This document shows, piece by piece, positions 26,799 through 35,514 of a stretch of DNA of 64,000 nucleotides (its first letter is position 1; each line of letters opens with the position of its first letter). Under the pieces are notes generated by a model. That model ran no database searches. It was given only the letters and a program-made list of their open reading frames with translations, and was not told the origin of the DNA. A program made the translations under genes and the position numbers. Source of the stretch: Sulfurirhabdus sp043759595 (GTDB taxonomy: Bacteria > Pseudomonadota > Gammaproteobacteria > Burkholderiales > SMCO01); NCBI GenBank assembly GCA_043759595.1, contig JAYVLG010000158.1:6091-70090 (forward strand), given 5' to 3'.

Positions 26799-29126
26799 TT
26801 ATTTTTTGGTTCTTGTGCGAGGCTTTCGGGAAGATTTCGTTTCTTTCTCAAACTTCGATTTCTTTGGAGAAACGCTTGATTTTTCTTTCACTACCTTTTC
26901 ACCCTGCGCCCCTCCTTTGGATTTTCTGGGTTTACTCAGAGGCTCTTCACTCACTGAAGATTCATCACCATCCCATTCCAGCACAAAATCCATTTTGCTG
27001 GTTTCCAGATCAACACGCACTACTTTTGCACGTACACGATCGCCTAAACGATAACGCTTTCCGGTTCGTTCACCCAGCATCTGGTGCTTGGCCTTGTCAA
27101 AGTGAAAATAGTCACTGCCAAGCTCGGATACATGCACCATGCCTTCCACATAGATACCATCCAGCGCTACAAAAATACCAAACCCCGTTACGCCACTGAT
27201 TGTGCCATCGAAAGTTTCATTAATCTTGTCCTGCATATAAAAACACTTCAACCAGGACTCTACATCACGGGTTGCCTCATCTGCACGACGCTCCGTCATT
27301 GAACAATGCTCACCCATTTTCCCCCAACTACCCGGGTTGTATTTTTCACTATTCAACACAGCTTTAATCGAACGATGCACCAGCAAATCAGGGTAACGAC
27401 GAATCGGAGAAGTGAAATGGGTATAAGATTCATAAGCCAGACCAAAATGTCCTACATTATCAGGACTATATACTGCCTGTTGCAAGGAACGCAGCATCAC
27501 AGTCTGCAATAACTGGGCATCAGGACGATCCTTTATTTTTTCCAGCAAATTGGCGTAATCCATGGCATGAGGTTCTTCGCCCCCACCCAGACCCAGACCA
27601 AATTCACGCAAAAATTCATGCAATGCCTGAAGTTTTTCAGGAGTAGGCCCTTGATGAACGCGATATAAAGTGGGGTGCTCATATCCTTGCAAAAAATCTG
27701 AAGCACACACATTTGCTGCCAACATGCATTCTTCGATAAGGCGATGCGCATCATTACGTTTGATAGGTATGATGCGATCAATCTTACCTTGCTCGTTAAA
27801 AATCATTTGCGTTTCAGTGGTTTCGAAATCAATTGCACCGCGTGCCCAACGCGCCTTCAGCAATGTCTTGAACAGCGCATACAAGTTTTTTATGTGGGGC
27901 AACACTGACTTGTATTCAGTTGCTTCTTCACCTTTCGGATTTTCCAGCATAGCCCACACTTTATTGTAAGTGAGGCGTGCATGAGAAAACATCACCGCCG
28001 GATAAAAGCGGTAACTTTTAATATCACCCTTGCTGTTGGTGTCCATTTCACAAACCATACATAACCGATCCACTTCAGGATTAAGCGAGCACAACCCATT
28101 GGACAACTCTTCGGGCAACATGGGGATAACACGCCGCGGAAAATATACGGAATTCCCACGCTCCAAACCTTCCACATCCAAAGGCTCGCCTGGCTTGACA
28201 TAATGGCTCACATCTGCAATGGCAACATACAGCTTGTAGCCTTTTCCAACCGGCTCACAATATACTGCATCATCGAAATCTCTGGCTGTTTCGCCATCAA
28301 TGGTAACAAGCGGAAGATGGCGAATATCTTCACGCCCTTCCATATCTTTCTTCAGCACTTTTTTAGGTAATTTTTTTGCTTGCGCTTCCACTGCGGCGGA
28401 AAAAATATGCGGCAATTCGTGCTTGCGCAGGGCAATTTCAATTTCCATGCCAGGATCAGCGTAATTCCCCAGAATCTCCACTATTCGCGCAACGGGTTTA
28501 GCGTGCTTGCTGGGTTGCTCAATAATCTCAACCATCACCACCTGGCCTGCCGCTGCGCCCATATCCGTACCTGGCGCAATCAGAATATCCTGAGTGATAC
28601 GACGATTTTCTGATACAACAAACTGTATACCGTGCTCAACAACCAAACGCCCAACCAGGCGATTATTGACATGCTCCAGCACCTCAACGATTGAACCTTC
28701 ACGGCGACCACGTCGATCCAGACCGATTTCTCGCGCCACGACGATATCACCATGAAACACCCTTTGCATTTCTTTGGGTCCGAGAAACAGATCCGGGCTG
28801 CCATCTTCAGGAATCAGAAATCCAAAGCCATCCGGATGCCCTTGCACCTTACCCTTGATCAAATCCAGCTTTTCCATCACACATACCGCATTCTTGCGGT
28901 TACGCATGATCTGACCTTCGCGCTCCATCGCACGTAAGCGACGGCTGAAGAAATCCATCTCTTCATCATCAATTTCCAGCAATTCAGCTAGTGTTTCCGA
29001 TGAAATGGGCACGCCTTGCTCAGAAAGAATTTGTAAAATGAACTCGCGGCTTGGCAATGGATGCTCATATTGCGCGCGTTCTCTTTCAAGATGGGGGTCC
29101 TGCAGACGAATTTTCTTCTTTTTCAT
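26799..29126 (-). CDS. rnr: Ribonuclease R
   Basis: A 3'-5' exoribonuclease able to degrade structured RNA. 775 residues: an N-terminal helix-turn-helix (about 25-90), cold-shock domains, the catalytic RNB domain with VTIDGETARDFDDAVYCE (metal-binding Asp cluster) and FTSPIRRYPDLLVHR, an S1 domain near 640-725, and a Lys/Ser-rich basic tail. ATG at 29126 is taken as the start; an in-frame TTG two codons upstream is possible. The promoter of the divergent tRNA-Leu overlaps this start. Confidence 0.97.
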   Translation of the reverse strand: MKKKKIRLQDPHLERERAQYEHPLPSREFILQILSEQGVPISSETLAELLEIDDEEMDFFSRRLRAMEREGQIMRNRKNAVCVMEKLDLIKGKVQGHPDGFGFLIPEDGSPDLFLGPKEMQRVFHGDIVVAREIGLDRRGRREGSIVEVLEHVNNRLVGRLVVEHGIQFVVSENRRITQDILIAPGTDMGAAAGQVVMVEIIEQPSKHAKPVARIVEILGNYADPGMEIEIALRKHELPHIFSAAVEAQAKKLPKKVLKKDMEGREDIRHLPLVTIDGETARDFDDAVYCEPVGKGYKLYVAIADVSHYVKPGEPLDVEGLERGNSVYFPRRVIPMLPEELSNGLCSLNPEVDRLCMVCEMDTNSKGDIKSYRFYPAVMFSHARLTYNKVWAMLENPKGEEATEYKSVLPHIKNLYALFKTLLKARWARGAIDFETTETQMIFNEQGKIDRIIPIKRNDAHRLIEECMLAANVCASDFLQGYEHPTLYRVHQGPTPEKLQALHEFLREFGLGLGGGEEPHAMDYANLLEKIKDRPDAQLLQTVMLRSLQQAVYSPDNVGHFGLAYESYTHFTSPIRRYPDLLVHRSIKAVLNSEKYNPGSWGKMGEHCSMTERRADEATRDVESWLKCFYMQDKINETFDGTISGVTGFGIFVALDGIYVEGMVHVSELGSDYFHFDKAKHQMLGERTGKRYRLGDRVRAKVVRVDLETSKMDFVLEWDGDESSVSEEPLSKPRKSKGGAQGEKVVKEKSSVSPKKSKFEKETKSSRKPRTRTKK

Positions 29127-29153
29127 TGACAAATGTCTCGTTTCATATTAAAT
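29126..29153 (+). promoter_or_regulatory. Promoter of tRNA-Leu(CAG), overlapping the rnr start codon
   Basis: Consensus TTGACA at 29126-29131 and TTAAAT at 29148-29153, 16 bases apart. Transcription would begin about 8-10 bases before the mature tRNA. The -35 box overlaps the rnr initiation codon on the other strand. Confidence 0.6.
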
Positions 29154-29168
29154 TTGCGCTCTTGTTTT

Positions 29169-29253
29169 GCCCAGATGGCGGAATTGGTAGACGCGCACGG
29201 TTCAGGTCCGTGTGCCGCAAGGTGTGGAGGTTCGAGTCCTCTTCTGGGCACCA
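29169..29253 (+). tRNA. tRNA-Leu (CAG)
   Basis: 85 nt with encoded CCA and a class II variable arm. The anticodon arm CACGG-TTCAGGT-CCGTG gives CAG. The acceptor GCCCAGA pairs with TCTGGGC. The decayed accessory island begins directly behind it. Confidence 0.97.
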
Positions 29254-29266
29254 TATTCAAATACAT

Positions 29267-29307
29267 AAACCGCGTTTATTCATATTTTCAGGATAGCGCG
29301 GTTTTTT
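29267..29307 (+). terminator. Rho-independent terminator after tRNA-Leu(CAG)
   Basis: An AAACCGCG / CGCGGTTT stem of 8 bp around a 22-base loop, followed by a T tract. From here to about 29590 no gene is seen on either strand. Confidence 0.65.
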
Positions 29308-29573
29308 GTTGCCGCAAAGTTTACCGTAAAAAGCATTGGCAGGGCTTGCTCTAAATTAATGTCAAGTATTATACCCTATCGCACCAACTTCGCATGATGC
29401 AATTCCAAAGCGCGTAACAATCTAACAACAATCAGCATTAATTATTTTCATCTGAAGCGGGAAACATTAATGATATTCCCATGACGCCCTTTTATCCGGC
29501 AGTCAGTCGTTATGTAAGCGTTCAACCCAGCGACGGCCTGTTCGTGTATTTCCAACTTGCACTCTATATAATT

Positions 29574-29822
29574 CTACCAACTCTGCAGGGGCCAATAGAA
29601 GAAGCCCATTGCATCAGTTGTTTTCATTCGGCGCAATACCGATTGCGCCCTACACTCGCTTATCAAAAGCCGCATGCTCGGCATCGTAAGCAAGTTGGGC
29701 AAGATATATGTAATGGGCGCGTAGGCGCCGACTGCATCGACGGGAAGTGCTTTGGCGGCATCACGTAGACGGGTAATTTCCGCGAGTTGCGTCGAGGTGA
29801 ATTGAACGGAAGCAATGGGCAT
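29574..29822 (-). pseudogene. Remnant of the 5' end of an RTX/effector-like gene
   Basis: It starts well: GGAG ribosome site, ATG at 29822, and a protein-like beginning (MPIASVQFTSTQLAEITRLR, then ALPVDAVGAYAPI). After about 45 residues the frame turns unconvincing, while another frame at the same place reads a plausible continuation (LAQLAYDAEHAAFDKRV) before meeting a stop. This suggests a frameshift and loss of the rest of the gene. The N-terminal pattern recalls, from memory, starts of RTX-type calcium-binding proteins; that is a weak assignment. It follows the lipoprotein gene by 12 bases. Confidence 0.5.
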
Positions 29823-29834
29823 GACGATCTCCAA

Positions 29835-30641
29835 TTATTTGACGATTTGGACGGTGTTTAGGACGAACTTGTAAATATCTTTCCAGCGAGAAAGGTGATA
29901 CGGGGGAAACATATAACCAACCCCAACATCTTTTGTTAATTTAAATCCCGTGCTACACAAAGCATTAGCGCTTAATAAATCAGAAGGAACTGGGTCACAG
30001 GTGAACACGATGAGCTCGCCGTTAGGTTCTCTAATCTTGTCGTCAATGGGGGTGTACACGAAGTCGCGATCTGGAAGAGCTTTGCCCGTGTAGCGCTTCA
30101 GTCCTAATTCTGGAAACTCAACCGGAGGGCCAAGCGGCACATTGTTATTCCGGCTGTAAAAATACCGCTCCAGCAACTGTGCTTCATTAAAAACCTCTCC
30201 GAACTGCGTGCGGTCATCCTTAACTTGAGGTGCAAATCCAATATCGACAAAAACACGCGAATACACCGATGGCTTTATTCCTTTCTTACGATTGTCTTCG
30301 AGCATCTTTTCTTCTTCATCGTGCATAGGGAAATCCGGGACGCGCGTCCTCAATGAAAGCGAGGCGTTTTGCCCTTTTGCTGGATTGGCCTCGTTAAGCA
30401 GGCTTATGTACCCCGTCGGCACCCTCACCACCGTCTCGCCAAACCTCATCGTTTGGAAAGGCGCAGTGTGATCCCGATTCGGCCACGGGTCAGACGCCGT
30501 CGGGCGCTGCGGGGTTGGATCAACCGGCGCTGCCGGAGCCGCCTCGACCTCTCCATTCGCCGCCACGTTATCGTGTTGCTTGTCTGCTCCGCAGCCTGCG
30601 GCCAGTATTGTGAACATCAAGACCAATATCATTCGTTTCAT
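29835..30641 (-). CDS. Lipoprotein of unknown function, possible immunity-type partner
   Basis: 268 residues. It has a strong AAGGAGG ribosome site 8 bases before the ATG at 30641 and a lipoprotein signal ending FTILAAGCG (lipidated Cys near 17). An Ala/Pro-rich linker follows, then a compact domain beginning near residue 65 (FGETVVRVPTGYISLL). I do not recognise the family. It sits between an RTX-repeat C-terminus and another truncated start, an order often seen for secreted effectors and their periplasmic immunity lipoproteins. That function is an inference from position. The ORF itself is intact and GC-richer than the surrounding core by eye. Confidence 0.7.
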   Translation of the reverse strand: MKRMILVLMFTILAAGCGADKQHDNVAANGEVEAAPAAPVDPTPQRPTASDPWPNRDHTAPFQTMRFGETVVRVPTGYISLLNEANPAKGQNASLSLRTRVPDFPMHDEEEKMLEDNRKKGIKPSVYSRVFVDIGFAPQVKDDRTQFGEVFNEAQLLERYFYSRNNNVPLGPPVEFPELGLKRYTGKALPDRDFVYTPIDDKIREPNGELIVFTCDPVPSDLLSANALCSTGFKLTKDVGVGYMFPPYHLSRWKDIYKFVLNTVQIVK

Positions 30642-31027
30642 GCAGCCAGCCTCCTTTCACAATCATTCACCGCCCCGCCTTCGAGATAGTCGTCTCCGCC
30701 ATCACCAATGAGGGTATCTTCGCCACTTTCCTCATCCAAATAATCGTTGCCCAGTTGCCCGAACAGCCAGTCATCACCCGCGCCGCCGTATAGCATATCG
30801 TTGCCACCAACTGCAACGACGCTCGTACCAACTTGACTGAAGATACATTTATAAGATGTATTATTCGCATCTTGTGTAACTTCACGCGTAATACTCCAAC
30901 CAAGGTAGCCCCAGTCGAGTTTTTCATCACCCATCAGATTAAGGTTAGATTGCCAAATCCATCCTCCCAACTTACTCCCCATCATTTTTCTCATTTGCAT
31001 TATTTCCCTACCATTCAACCCATGCAT
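30638..31027 (-). pseudogene. RTX calcium-binding protein fragment
   Basis: About 130 codons ending with 4-5 glycine/aspartate-rich nonapeptide repeats (GGNDMLYGGAGDDWLFG, LGNDYLDEE, GGDDYLEGG), the calcium-binding type typical of type I-secreted proteins. The upstream part has no recognisable domain and no convincing start, and the repeat run breaks off at GGAVNDCERRLAA where a further repeat would be expected. It is most simply the remnant of a much larger gene. Its stop overlaps the start of the lipoprotein gene by four bases. Confidence 0.65.
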
Positions 31028-31063
31028 ATTCCACGTAAGACGAATTTAGCCTCCCACATAACA

Positions 31064-31754
31064 TCACATCCCAACCGGTTGCTTCACACTTTGCACCTCC
31101 GGCCTCAATAACCCACTAATCACCGCCTGATATTGCCTGAGGGATTGCTGCACTTCGTACTGTTCCACAATGGTTTGCCGTGCTGCCTGCCTGATGGACT
31201 GCATACGGTCTGGATGCGTGAGTACTTTATCTACCGCATCCGCTATCTGTTGCGGCGAGAAGAAATCCACCAACAGCCCGTTTTTGCCGTGTTGCAGCAC
31301 CTCACGCACCGGGGCGGTATCTGATCCGATCACCAGGCACCCTGCAGCCATGGCTTCGAGCATGGACCAGGAGAGGACGAAGGGGACGGTGAGATAGATG
31401 TGGGCAGTGGATACCTGCAGCAGTGCCAGATAGTTGGCATAGGAAATCTTGCCCAGGAAGTGCACGCGGTTCGGGTCGATGCTGATTTCTTGCAGCAGCT
31501 TTTCCCGGTAGGTTTGGTTGTTGGGTAGTTTTTGGCCGTAGCTGACCTCATCTCCGCCCACGATGACGATCTGGCTGTTGGGGTGGCGCCGGCAGATTTC
31601 GGGTACGGCGCGCATGAACTGATGGAACCCGCGGTAGGGTTCCAGATTGCGTGAGACGTAGGTGATGACTTGGTCTTGCTGGGTTAATACTTTGCCGTTG
31701 GGCAGGGTTCCGAAACAGCTCAGGGAAATTCCGGTGGAAGAACAATATATTCAT
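31064..31754 (-). pseudogene. Glycosyltransferase (GT4/group 1) pseudogene with internal deletion
   Basis: The C-terminal half reads well from about 31700 to 31064 (ITYVSRNLEPYRGFHQFMRA, VIVGGDEVSYG, and the GT-B sugar-nucleotide site around SMLEAMAAGCLVIGSDTAPV). The only good start is far too close: ATG at 31754 gives MNILFFHRNFPE, the typical N-terminus of this family, but in another frame and only about 15 codons before C-terminal-domain sequence. The acceptor-binding half of roughly 180-200 residues is therefore missing and the join is out of frame. It lies between the RTX remnant and the purA terminator. Confidence 0.8.
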
Positions 31755-31796
31755 TGTAATTACATTCCAATTAGCCGAGATATCGCATCCGAACAC

Positions 31797-31832
31797 AAAA
31801 AAATGGGCGGTTAATACACCGCCCATTTTTTA
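31797..31832 (-). terminator. Rho-independent terminator of purA
   Basis: An A-rich 12-bp stem around ATGGGCGG / CCGCCCAT with an 8-base loop and T tract on the minus strand, 15 bases after the purA stop. It marks the end of the conserved purA block and the edge of the accessory island. Confidence 0.85.
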
Positions 31833-31846
31833 TGGCCTTATCCAGC

Positions 31847-33139
31847 CTACTCGAATGGATGCCTTAGAACAATGGTTTCCTCGCGATCAGGTCCGGTTGA
31901 AATCATATCCAGCGGCACTTCACAGATTTCTTCCATTCTTCTCAGGTAGTTCTGCGCCGCCTTTGGCAGCAGATCAAAACTCTTTACGCCCACCGTACTT
32001 TCTTTCCAGCCCGGCATTTCTTCGTAAATTGGCTCGCATTCTGCCAATGTTTCCGCGCCCACTGGCAATATGTCGCTTGTGGTATTGCCAATTTTGTAGC
32101 CTACGCACATCCGCAGGGTTTCCATGCCATCCAGCACATCAAGCTTGGTTACACACAAACCAGAAACACCGTTGATCTGTATTGAACGCTTCAGCGCTGC
32201 GGCATCAAACCAGCCACAACGACGGGCACGGCCAGTGGTAGAACCGAACTCGTGACCACGTTCAGCAAGGAATTTACCCACATCATCAAACAATTCAGTG
32301 GGGAATGGGCCGGAACCTACCCGGGTGGTATAGGCTTTAGTGATACCCAATACGTAGTGCAGCGTATGCGGACCAACACCACTACCGGTAGCGGCACCAC
32401 CAGCAGTACAGTTAGAAGACGTTACAAAAGGATAGGTGCCATGATCAATGTCCAGCAATGTGCCTTGCGCACCTTCAAACAGCAAATTCTTTCCAGCTTT
32501 GTTTGCTTCGTATAGCATGCGCGGTACATCCCCGACCATGGGCTTTATACGCTCTGCTAACGCCAGGGCTTCGTCCAGGGTCTTCTGAAAATCCACCGTT
32601 GCTGCATGAAAATAATTTTTCAACACAAAGTTATGGTAATCCAGCACTTCACCCAGTTTGGCAGCAAAACGCTCGCGCAGGAACAAATCCTGCATGCGAA
32701 TAGCGCGGCGCGCTGCTTTATCTTCATAGGTAGGACCGATACCTCGGCCAGTTGTGCCGATTTTGCCTGCACCTTTGGCGATTTCCCTCGCTTGGTCAAT
32801 GGCAATATGGTGCGCCAGAATCAATGGGCAAGCTTCGGAAATAATCAAACGATTGCTGACGTTGACACCGGCTTTTTCAAGCATGTCGACTTCTTCCAGC
32901 AATGCATGAGGCGAAACAACCACTCCATTACCAATATAACAGGCAACCTCTTCACGCAAAATGCCGGAAGGGATGAGATGCAAGACTGTTTTTTTGCCGC
33001 CAATTACAAGGGTATGACCAGCATTATGTCCACCCTGGAATCGAACCACGCCTTGCGCGTGATCTGTCAACCAGTCAACAATTTTGCCCTTACCCTCATC
33101 TCCCCACTGTGTGCCGATTACGACTACGTTTTTTGTCAT
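31847..33139 (-). CDS. purA: Adenylosuccinate synthetase
   Basis: Joins IMP and aspartate with GTP hydrolysis in AMP synthesis. 430 residues (E. coli 432). It begins TKNVVVIGTQWGDEGKGKIVD, the GTP-binding GDEGKGK near residue 13, and carries QGGHNAGHT, GTTGRGIGP, and GRARRCGWFD. The ATG at 33139 is preferred over an in-frame TTG five codons upstream. It is 22 bases after hisZ on the same strand. Confidence 0.98.
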   Translation of the reverse strand: MTKNVVVIGTQWGDEGKGKIVDWLTDHAQGVVRFQGGHNAGHTLVIGGKKTVLHLIPSGILREEVACYIGNGVVVSPHALLEEVDMLEKAGVNVSNRLIISEACPLILAHHIAIDQAREIAKGAGKIGTTGRGIGPTYEDKAARRAIRMQDLFLRERFAAKLGEVLDYHNFVLKNYFHAATVDFQKTLDEALALAERIKPMVGDVPRMLYEANKAGKNLLFEGAQGTLLDIDHGTYPFVTSSNCTAGGAATGSGVGPHTLHYVLGITKAYTTRVGSGPFPTELFDDVGKFLAERGHEFGSTTGRARRCGWFDAAALKRSIQINGVSGLCVTKLDVLDGMETLRMCVGYKIGNTTSDILPVGAETLAECEPIYEEMPGWKESTVGVKSFDLLPKAAQNYLRRMEEICEVPLDMISTGPDREETIVLRHPFE

Positions 33140-33161
33140 GTGTATCAACCCCAATTAGCCA

Positions 33162-34313
33162 TCAAATCTTCTCTACAACCCAACTGTTATTTACCCATTT
33201 CAATGCGCGATCGCAATTCAATTCAGATTGACTTGCCTCATGGCCAGGCAAATCCACCACGACGATTTCTCCCTTCGAGCGGAGCGCATCAATCGTGCCT
33301 TGCAATACTTCATCTTGTAAATATGGTGCGAGAATACCCGCAGGAACCGGAGGCGGCGGCATCAATGTAAGAATTTGACGCAGGTCCATACTAAAGCCAG
33401 TTGCAGGACGTGCACGACCGAATGATTTCCCAACTTCGTCATAGCGGCCACCCAGCGCTATCGCATTTGCCCAACCCTTGCTGTAAGCAGCAAAAACCAC
33501 ACCACTATGGTAATGATAACCCCGCAATTCTGCCAGATCAAAACATGGGTCAACTACGCCCTGCAATTGCTGAGCAATGACATTTAAATCAGCTATAGCC
33601 TGAGCAATTTCAGGATAAGCAGGCAAACATTTGCTTGCCTTCGCCAGTACTTCCAGCCCGCCATAAAGCTCTGGCAAGAGTAAGAGTGCCTTTTGAGTTT
33701 CCGTATCCAGCGATGTAGACAGCTCGCGTATAGTAGGTATATCTTTTGATTGAAGCGCTTTAAACAACGCTGATTCCAATTCTTCAGAAACACCACCGCG
33801 AACTACCAGACTGCGGAAAATGGCAACATGTCCCAAATCAAGATGGATGTCTTTCACACCTGCCAGACTGAGTGACTGAAGCATCAATCTCTGAATTTCG
33901 ATATCGCTTTCCAGCCCTGTATGGCCATATAACTCAGCGCCAATCTGTAATGGCTCCCGGGTACCCGTATAACTCGAAGGCACAGTGTGCAAGACACTGC
34001 CGGCATAGCATAAACGGGTTACCCCTTCGCGATTGAGCAAGTGCGCATCAATACGTGCAACCTGCGGCGTAATGTCCGCTCGCAGGCCCATCAGCCTTCC
34101 GGATAGCTGGTCAACCACTTGAAAGGTTTGCAGTTCCATATCATGGCCGGTTCCAGTCATCAATGACTGCATATATTCCAGCATGGGTGGCATGACCAGT
34201 TGATACCCATGTACATGGTAAAGATCAAGCAGACGACGACGCAATTGCTCAATACGCAATGCATCAGCAGGAAGAATATCTTCTATATATTCAGGAAGTA
34301 ACCAGTTACGCAT
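33162..34313 (-). CDS. hisZ: ATP phosphoribosyltransferase regulatory subunit HisZ
   Basis: A histidyl-tRNA-synthetase-like protein without aminoacylation activity that regulates the short form of HisG. 383 residues: N-terminal LLPEYIEDILPADALRIEQLRR, motif-2-like region RADITPQVARID, and LRGYHYHSGVVFAAY with ALGGRYDEVGKSFGR. A genuine hisS also lies in this window (41689-42969), which confirms this is the paralogue. The position before purA is common in betaproteobacteria. Confidence 0.95.
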   Translation of the reverse strand: MRNWLLPEYIEDILPADALRIEQLRRRLLDLYHVHGYQLVMPPMLEYMQSLMTGTGHDMELQTFQVVDQLSGRLMGLRADITPQVARIDAHLLNREGVTRLCYAGSVLHTVPSSYTGTREPLQIGAELYGHTGLESDIEIQRLMLQSLSLAGVKDIHLDLGHVAIFRSLVVRGGVSEELESALFKALQSKDIPTIRELSTSLDTETQKALLLLPELYGGLEVLAKASKCLPAYPEIAQAIADLNVIAQQLQGVVDPCFDLAELRGYHYHSGVVFAAYSKGWANAIALGGRYDEVGKSFGRARPATGFSMDLRQILTLMPPPPVPAGILAPYLQDEVLQGTIDALRSKGEIVVVDLPGHEASQSELNCDRALKWVNNSWVVEKI

Positions 34314-34332
34314 GTTATTAATTCAACCACTA

Positions 34333-34430
34333 AGACGCACAGAACGCCAAGAAACCCAAGACTTGCCTGTCATTTCCCTCAAAAATTCAGGAGTATGAAC
34401 AAAGGTAATTACTTGGCGCACTTGGCGTCT
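34333..34430. repeat. Imperfect inverted repeat, intergenic palindromic element
   Basis: Two 19-base arms (34333-34351 and 34412-34430), AGACGC-N6-CGCCAAG and its inverse, match at 13 of 19 positions and flank about 60 bases. They fill the gap between hisZ and the DUF2065 gene. The style resembles dispersed intergenic repeats of the 'CACAGAGACACAGAG' kind found in many environmental genomes. A role in mRNA processing or termination is possible. Confidence 0.55.
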
Positions 34431-34440
34431 GGCAGTACTA

Positions 34441-34632
34441 CTAATTATTAAATAAAAAAAGTATTAAAAGTCCAGCAAACATGGAAACAAAGCCTAAAAA
34501 GCGTAGCTGTCCATCAGACATTTCAGTCATTTTACGAAAACTTTCACGCCATAAACTTGGCACAAGGGAAGGTAAAATGCCCTCCAGTACCAGCAATAGT
34601 GCAAACGCTGTCAGCAAATCGCTGGAGGACAC
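34441..34632 (-). CDS. DUF2065 (YjeT-type) small membrane protein
   Basis: 63 residues with two hydrophobic segments (LLTAFALLLVLEGILPSL about 5-22 and FLGFVSMFAGLLILFLF about 45-61). The linking loop SLWRESFRKMTEMSDGQLR is the typical DUF2065 pattern. The function is unknown. It is three bases after hflC, the usual location beside the HflKC complex. Confidence 0.9.
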   Translation of the reverse strand: MSSSDLLTAFALLLVLEGILPSLVPSLWRESFRKMTEMSDGQLRFLGFVSMFAGLLILFLFNN

Positions 34633-34635
34633 GAA

Positions 34636-35514
34636 TTATTTACCTGCTTTACCAGGATTTTTCAAATATTTGAAAAATTCAGAGCTTGGTTCCAGCACCA
34701 TCACGTCACTTTTGTTTTTAAAGCTTTGGCGATAGGCTTCCATGCTACGGTAAAATGCATAAAACTCAGGGCTTTGGCTGTAAGCAGCCGCATAAATTCC
34801 CGAGGCTTTGGCATCCCCTTCACCTTTGATACGCTGTGCATCACGGTAAGCTTCAGCAATAATCACTTCACGTTGCTTATCTGCATCGGCCCGGATTTTT
34901 TCAGCTTCAGCTGAACCGGTGGAACGCAATTCGTTGGCTACTCGCTTACGCTCAGCTTCCATACGACGATATACTGAATCACTGACTTCCTGAGGCAAAT
35001 CTACCCGCTTAAGACGCACATCAATCACTTGAACACCAATTTTACTTGCATCCTCATTGGCTTTTGTGCGCAATATTTCCATTATCTTGTCACGTCCACC
35101 CGAGACTACATCGTGTACCGTACGTTTACCAAATTCTGCACGCAGTCCGTCATTCACGGTTTGCATCAATCGGGTTTGCGCCCGAATCTCATCTCCACCC
35201 ACACTGACAAAGTATTGCTTCACATCAACAATACGCCACTTGACGAACGAATCAACCAAAACATTCTTCTTTTCAGAAGTGATGAAACGCTCTGGCTCAC
35301 CAGGATCAATTGTTAAAATGCGAGTATCAAAATAACGTACATTCTGAATAAGCGGTATTTTAAAATACAAGCCAGGCTGCTTCTTGACGGCAACCACTTC
35401 ACCCAATTGAAATATGATTGCATTTTGCCGTTGATCTACGGTAAACATTGCCAGGCTCAATACAACCAGAGCCAGGATTACCCCGATCAAAACAGTACCT
35501 AAATTTTTCATCAT
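34636..35514 (-). CDS. hflC: Membrane protease modulator HflC
   Basis: An SPFH/prohibitin-family inner-membrane protein forming the HflKC cage around FtsH. 292 residues: an N-terminal TM (VLIGVILALVVLSLAMFTVD), then the SPFH domain (QNAIIFQLGEVVAVKKQPGLYFKIP) and a coiled-coil (RRMEAERKRVANELRSTGSAEAEKIRADADKQ). The start overlaps the hflK stop by four bases. Confidence 0.97.
   Translation of the reverse strand: MMKNLGTVLIGVILALVVLSLAMFTVDQRQNAIIFQLGEVVAVKKQPGLYFKIPLIQNVRYFDTRILTIDPGEPERFITSEKKNVLVDSFVKWRIVDVKQYFVSVGGDEIRAQTRLMQTVNDGLRAEFGKRTVHDVVSGGRDKIMEILRTKANEDASKIGVQVIDVRLKRVDLPQEVSDSVYRRMEAERKRVANELRSTGSAEAEKIRADADKQREVIIAEAYRDAQRIKGEGDAKASGIYAAAYSQSPEFYAFYRSMEAYRQSFKNKSDVMVLEPSSEFFKYLKNPGKAGK

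Noticed and set aside
29254..31796. Second attachment copy of the tRNA-Leu 3' end inside the island
   Set aside because: I searched by eye for a repeat of the tRNA end (TCTGGGCACCA) and found none, so integration at the tRNA is unsupported.
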